Source: Nitrososphaerales archaeon TH703
Lineage (GTDB): Archaea > Thermoproteota > Nitrososphaeria > Nitrososphaerales > Nitrososphaeraceae
DNA length: 8,855 nucleotides
Direction of reading: 5' to 3'
NCBI GenBank assembly: GCA_014523525.1
Contig: JAATVL010000154.1
Span: 1-8,855 of the forward strand
Shown here: positions 5,869 to 8,855 of the stretch, piece by piece
How positions within the stretch are numbered: position 1 is the stretch's first letter
Layout: each line of letters starts with the position of its first letter
Program-made: the position numbers and the translations under genes
The notes under the pieces: model-generated
Database searches by the model: none
What the model saw: only the letters and a program-made list of their open reading frames with translations
Told to the model about the DNA's origin: nothing

Positions 5869-6981
5869 ATGGTCTCAATAGAGCAAATCATGTCAAAATT
5901 ACAAACAATAGAAGATCCCGAATTGCATAAAGACATAGTGTCAATGGGCATGATTAAAGACCTTACGATTAACGATGGAAAAGTTGGATTTACATTAGAA
6001 CTTACTACCCCTGCTTGTCCTTTTAATAGTGAAATAGAAGAATCGGTTCGCAATTCTATGATGGACCTGGGGATTAAGGATCTTGATCTCAAAGTAACTG
6101 CAAGAGTAATGGAAGGACGTTCAATTTCAATGGATGAATTGCTTCCTGGTGTCAAGAATATACTTGCTGTTGCAAGTGGTAAAGGAGGTGTGGGAAAAAC
6201 AACAGTTTCTGTTAACCTCGCTCTGGCTTTGTCAAAGACCGGTGCAAAAGTTGGTTTATTAGATGCTGATGTCTATGGCCCAAGTATTCCTCTGATGTTA
6301 GGACTCAAAAACGCACCTGAAGTAATTAATAATAAAATACAACCTGTCTTGGCTCAAGGAGTAAAAGTGATTTCAATGGGATTCTTTTATGAACAATCAC
6401 AGCAAGCAGGAATCTATAGAGGTCCAATAGTGTCTGGAATTGTAAAACAATTTCTAACTGATGTAAACTGGGGTGAGCTTGATTATTTAATAATTGATTT
6501 ACCCCCAGGTACAGGAGACGCACCATTAACATTAGCACAAACAATCCCTATAACTGGAATAATTATAGTTACTACTCCTCAAGATGTGGCAATGAATGTC
6601 GCGGTAAAGGCGGTGGGCATGTTTAACAAATTAAATGTACCTATTATAGGAGTCATAGAAAATATGAGCTATTTAGAATGTCAACATTGTAATAATAAGA
6701 TAAACATTTTCGGTACTGGAGGTGGTCAGAAAGTTAGTGAGCAGTTCAATGTTCCTTTCATTGGGCAAATTCCTCTCCATCAACAGATAATGACTGCAAG
6801 TGACAGCGGTAACCCAGTAACACTTTCAGGAGCAAATAATGGCCAGGCAATCATATTTGACAAAATTTCCCGTACTGTTGCTGGAAGAATCAGTATTATC
6901 GCCTCTGAATTGCAGGATCAAGAAAAATCAGCAAATGAACAGCCAAAAGAAAAAGAACCTCAAAGTGTCAATACCGCCTGA
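5869..6981 (+). CDS. mrp: Mrp/ApbC/Nbp35-type Fe-S cluster carrier ATPase
   Basis: P-loop ATPase that binds and hands over Fe-S clusters to target enzymes in the cytoplasm. The 370 residues comprise an N-terminal MIP18-like domain (DUF59, about 3-80, with TPACPFNSEIEESV and Cys50) fused to the ATPase domain. The latter shows the deviant Walker A ASGKGGVGKTT (102-112), LLDADVYGPSIP (130-141), the Walker B region IIDLPPGTGD (208-217) and the CxxC pair Cys271/Cys274 that holds the bridging cluster in this family. This domain order is usual for archaeal and bacterial Mrp. A charged, Gln/Glu-rich tail (348-370) is probably disordered and overlaps the next gene. ATG at 5869 fits a well-placed TATA box. 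Likely clients include Fe-S enzymes such as NadA, but that is inference from proximity. Confidence 0.94.
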   Translation: MVSIEQIMSKLQTIEDPELHKDIVSMGMIKDLTINDGKVGFTLELTTPACPFNSEIEESVRNSMMDLGIKDLDLKVTARVMEGRSISMDELLPGVKNILAVASGKGGVGKTTVSVNLALALSKTGAKVGLLDADVYGPSIPLMLGLKNAPEVINNKIQPVLAQGVKVISMGFFYEQSQQAGIYRGPIVSGIVKQFLTDVNWGELDYLIIDLPPGTGDAPLTLAQTIPITGIIIVTTPQDVAMNVAVKAVGMFNKLNVPIIGVIENMSYLECQHCNNKINIFGTGGGQKVSEQFNVPFIGQIPLHQQIMTASDSGNPVTLSGANNGQAIIFDKISRTVAGRISIIASELQDQEKSANEQPKEKEPQSVNTA

Positions 6982-7525
6982 TATTCTTAAAGAACTGAAA
7001 AAACCATTAGGTAAGTTAATTTTAGATAGTGATATCACAGAAAAAAGAATAAGAAAAGAAATTGATGGCCCTAAACATAAGATAATAACAATAGGTGACC
7101 GTTCTACGGAGAGATTTATTTCCTTTGATATTTTTCCTAACCTGGCTATAATTGACGGAGTTGAAAGAAGGCAAGACAAAAGTTCTACTTTGCCTGATAA
7201 ACTGAATGATTTAAAAGCTAAAGGCATAACAAGAATTTCTTGTATTAATCCAGCTGGATCTATTACACATGAGGCAGTCACTAAAATCAAATTTGCACTT
7301 TCGGTTGAGAAGAACTTTGTTTTGCAGGTTGTTGGTGAAGAGGATTTATTGACTCTACCTGTCTGTTACTTTGCACCGCGTAATTCAGTAGTATGTTATG
7401 GTCAGCCATTGAAAGGATTAGTTATTATCAAGGTCAATGATTCTATACGGCGAAAAGCTAAAGAATTAATGAAATCAATAAATAATAAATTATTAACGGG
7501 GTATGATGATGTGGTGGCTGTTTGA
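6935..7525 (+). CDS. GTP-dependent dephospho-CoA kinase (DUF359 family)
   Basis: This is the archaeal enzyme that phosphorylates dephospho-CoA with GTP as the last step of CoA synthesis, unrelated to bacterial CoaE. Motifs include PPDILKELKKPLGKLI (14-29), ITIGDRSTERF (51-61), NLAIIDGVERR (69-79), INPAGSITHEA (104-114), VVGEEDLLTLPV (132-143) and SVVCYGQPLKGLVIIKV (151-167). From ATG at 6935 the protein has 196 residues, near the family length. GTG at 6965 would give a 186-residue protein starting just at the conserved SIPPDIL region and is equally plausible. A frame from 6839 lies wholly inside mrp upstream and is rejected. Either start overlaps the mrp end (47 or 17 bases), so the genes are translationally linked and share a transcript. 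Confidence 0.9.
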   Translation: MNSQKKKNLKVSIPPDILKELKKPLGKLILDSDITEKRIRKEIDGPKHKIITIGDRSTERFISFDIFPNLAIIDGVERRQDKSSTLPDKLNDLKAKGITRISCINPAGSITHEAVTKIKFALSVEKNFVLQVVGEEDLLTLPVCYFAPRNSVVCYGQPLKGLVIIKVNDSIRRKAKELMKSINNKLLTGYDDVVAV

Positions 7526-7629
7526 AATAGAAGTGATCGAAAAAACATAATTTTCTGACCCCGCTAAGATCATTTTTTATGAAAATTTCAAAATTATAAT
7601 ACTAAGCTTTTGCACGACGTGAACAATAT

Positions 7630-7770
7630 TCATACATGACAAGAGCACTCGCATTTTGACATCTTTACGTCAAAAGAGCAGTCATGATCCGATCCGCATG
7701 AATCCCCTATCGGCCATTCACCAGGACATTCGGTATGACGATTCCTTTTACAAAAGAAGGTAAGTGTCAT
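7630..7770 (-). CDS. Tiny Cys-rich protein, probable metal binder (46 residues)
   Basis: A short reverse-strand gene in an otherwise AT-rich gap. From ATG at 7770 it reads MTLTFFCKRNRHTECPGEWP, then IGDSCGSDHDCSFDVKMSKC, then ECSCHV, with TGA at 7630-7632. Seven of 46 residues are Cys (7, 15, 25, 31, 40, 42, 44), with His12, His29 and His45. The layout C-x4-H-x2-C, then C-x5-C and a final C-x-C-x-C-H looks like a small zinc or Fe-S site rather than chance. The coding stretch is about 43% G+C, clearly above the flanking spacer. A TATA-like box lies 36-47 bases upstream. It is convergent with the CoA kinase and divergent from cbiG. I cannot name a function; cytosolic metal binding, perhaps in nucleic-acid contact, is a guess. 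Confidence 0.68.
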   Translation of the reverse strand: MTLTFFCKRNRHTECPGEWPIGDSCGSDHDCSFDVKMSKCECSCHV

Positions 7771-7805
7771 TTGAATTCAACAGGAATATTGTTGTTTGAA
7801 TATTT

Positions 7806-7817
7806 GAATATTTATAT
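7806..7817 (-). promoter_or_regulatory. TATA-like box for the Cys-rich small gene
   Basis: The minus strand reads GAAATATAAATATTC across this block, with ATATAAATA as the core. It predicts a start roughly 15-20 bases before the ATG at 7770. The spacer here also has a direct repeat of TTTGAATA (about 7795-7810), so the match may be partly compositional. Confidence 0.33.
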
Positions 7818-7842
7818 TTCATTAAGACATGAGATAAACATA

Positions 7843-7853
7843 AAGTATATTAT
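7843..7853 (+). promoter_or_regulatory. TATA-like box for cbiG
   Basis: AGTATATTATT lies about 31 bases before the cbiG ATG at 7879. A second AT block (7860-7870) is too close to the start to serve. No riboswitch-like structure was recognised in front of this B12 gene. Confidence 0.38.
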
Positions 7854-7878
7854 TTGATTAAATTTTATAAAGTATTGC

Positions 7879-8855
7879 ATGAGTAGCAAGGTTGCTATTA
7901 TTTGTATTACTAAAAATGGAATCAGTATATCAAAAAGAATAAAAGAAAAGATTCCATCGGCATCAATTTACGCACAGTCTAAACATAAAGATTCTTCTGA
8001 TGGGATTATCTGGTTTGAGAAAAATACAAAAAATATGATTGAAGAGGTTTTCAAAGAATATGATAGTATCATATGCATTTTTTCATTGGGAGCTGTCATC
8101 CGTTTAATTTCAAATCTTTTGGTGGATAAGAAGACAGACCCTGCAGTTATCGTGATAGATGATAAAGCAAATTATGTAATAAGTGCACTCTCTGGTCACT
8201 TGGGAGGTGCAAACGCCTTATCTAAATCCATTGCAGATATTTTGAATTCAACAGCTGTAATCACCACCGCCGCAGATGTTAATGAAACAATAGCAGTTGA
8301 TCTTTTAGGTAAAAACTTTGAATGGCGTATCGAAAACTTTGAAAACGTTACCAAGGTTAGTGCACATATGGTAAATGAAGAAAAAATAGGAGTTTACCAA
8401 GATACTGGTGAAACAAAATGGTGGGATAAAGAATTACCAAAAAACGTAACAATAATACAAAATATTGATGAATTGAAATCAGATAATTTCAAGGCAGGTT
8501 TGATCATCTCTGATAAAATCATAACAGATCCCCTGGTGATTAGAAAATCTGTAATATATAGACCAAAGAGTCTTGTTGTAGGATTGGGTTTTCACTGGGA
8601 CACTGCTGAGAAAGATATAGAAGAGGGAATTATGAAAGTGTTGACGGAGAATGGACTGTCTTTTCTTAGCATCAGAAATCTCTCAACTATAAGTAGGGGA
8701 AAGTCTAGTACTTCACTAGGATCCTTCTCGGATAAACATGGAATTCCTCTAGACTTTTTTGATAAAGAGAAACTAAAAAAGGTGATGGTCCCAAACCCCT
8801 CGGACGTCGTAAAAAAATACGAAGGAACGTCAAGTGTTTCAGAAGCTTCATCCAT
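7879..8855 (+). CDS. cbiG: Cobalt-precorrin-5A hydrolase CbiG (partial, C-terminus off window)
   Basis: This enzyme opens the ring-A lactone of cobalt-precorrin-5A and releases acetaldehyde in the anaerobic, early-cobalt route to cobalamin. The frame from ATG 7879 is open for 325 codons to the window edge. The N-terminal CbiG domain shows IFSLGAVIRLISNLLVDKK (67-85), TDPAVIVIDDKANYVISAL (86-104) and SGHLGGANALSKSIAD (105-120), then ITTAADV (128-134), all strong family signatures. A variable middle (about 140-230) leads to the C-terminal domain: SLVVGLGFHWDTAEKDIEEG (231-250), NGLSFLSIRNLSTI (258-271), GIPLDFFDKEKL (288-299), VPNPSDVVKKYEG (304-316) and SSVSEASS. Many CbiG proteins have a Cys and basic residues after GLG or GIG (GCRRG); here the motif is GLGFHWDT. 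A Met or TTG start further upstream is not supported. Confidence 0.93.
   Translation, partial: MSSKVAIICITKNGISISKRIKEKIPSASIYAQSKHKDSSDGIIWFEKNTKNMIEEVFKEYDSIICIFSLGAVIRLISNLLVDKKTDPAVIVIDDKANYVISALSGHLGGANALSKSIADILNSTAVITTAADVNETIAVDLLGKNFEWRIENFENVTKVSAHMVNEEKIGVYQDTGETKWWDKELPKNVTIIQNIDELKSDNFKAGLIISDKIITDPLVIRKSVIYRPKSLVVGLGFHWDTAEKDIEEGIMKVLTENGLSFLSIRNLSTISRGKSSTSLGSFSDKHGIPLDFFDKEKLKKVMVPNPSDVVKKYEGTSSVSEASS

Noticed and set aside
6928..7290. 120-codon minus-strand frame inside the CoA kinase gene
   Set aside because: Antisense shadow of a well-supported gene.
7635..7686. Nested hairpins CATGAC/GTCATG and TTTTGAC/GTCAAAA as a structured RNA or terminator
   Set aside because: They lie within the Cys-rich coding frame and are short; the coding reading explains the stretch better.
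7619..7738. Plus-strand frame from GTG with three in-frame TGA codons and a His-rich translation, hinting at stop read-through or selenocysteine
   Set aside because: It is the antisense of the Cys-rich minus-strand gene at 7630-7770, which has an uninterrupted frame and a much more meaningful Cys pattern.

Overview
The window reads as archaeal chromosome. It carries archaeo-eukaryotic ribosomal proteins (L39e, L31e, S30e), the RNA polymerase stalk subunit Rpo7 (RpoE1), the elongation factor Spt4 (RpoE2), a TRAM-domain protein and the archaeal GTP-dependent dephospho-CoA kinase. TATA-like boxes sit about 22-33 bases before many starts, and start codons lack clear Shine-Dalgarno sequences, which suggests largely leaderless transcripts. 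AT-rich DNA, a membrane-anchored cupredoxin and a cobalamin pathway together fit an ammonia-oxidising archaeon (Nitrososphaerota/Thaumarchaeota, possibly near Nitrososphaera or Nitrosocosmicus). That placement is inferred from gene content and style, not from a search.

Layout. Bases 1-493 (minus) hold L39e then L31e; L31e runs off the left edge with an acidic tail. Bases 494-928 look empty at first sight but hold two very small plus-strand reading frames in one frame (541-651 and 685-846), then a hairpin facing the convergent cupredoxin gene (929-1309, minus). A TRAM-domain protein (1437-1736), aspartate dehydrogenase NadX (1791-2621) and S30e (2720-2902) follow on the minus strand. Divergent from S30e is quinolinate synthase NadA (3071-4021, plus). 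Convergent with nadA is a tight minus-strand operon rpo7 - spt4 - nadC (5750 down to 4082). Divergent from it is mrp (5869-6981, plus), whose end overlaps the dephospho-CoA kinase gene (to 7525). The gap 7526-7878 hides a 46-residue Cys-rich protein on the minus strand (7630-7770). The cobalamin gene cbiG (7879 onward, plus) runs off the right edge.

How the genes work together. NadX (aspartate to iminoaspartate), NadA (iminoaspartate to quinolinate) and NadC (quinolinate to nicotinate mononucleotide) give the whole de novo route from aspartate to the pyridine nucleotide. NadA needs a [4Fe-4S] cluster, and an Fe-S carrier of the Mrp/Nbp35 type is close by. The dephospho-CoA kinase finishes CoA, and CbiG acts in B12 synthesis. 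The window is therefore a cofactor neighbourhood interleaved with transcription and translation genes. Nothing resembling a mobile element, CRISPR array or defence system was seen. The least explained parts are the three tiny frames in the two long gaps, of which the Cys-rich protein is the most convincing.
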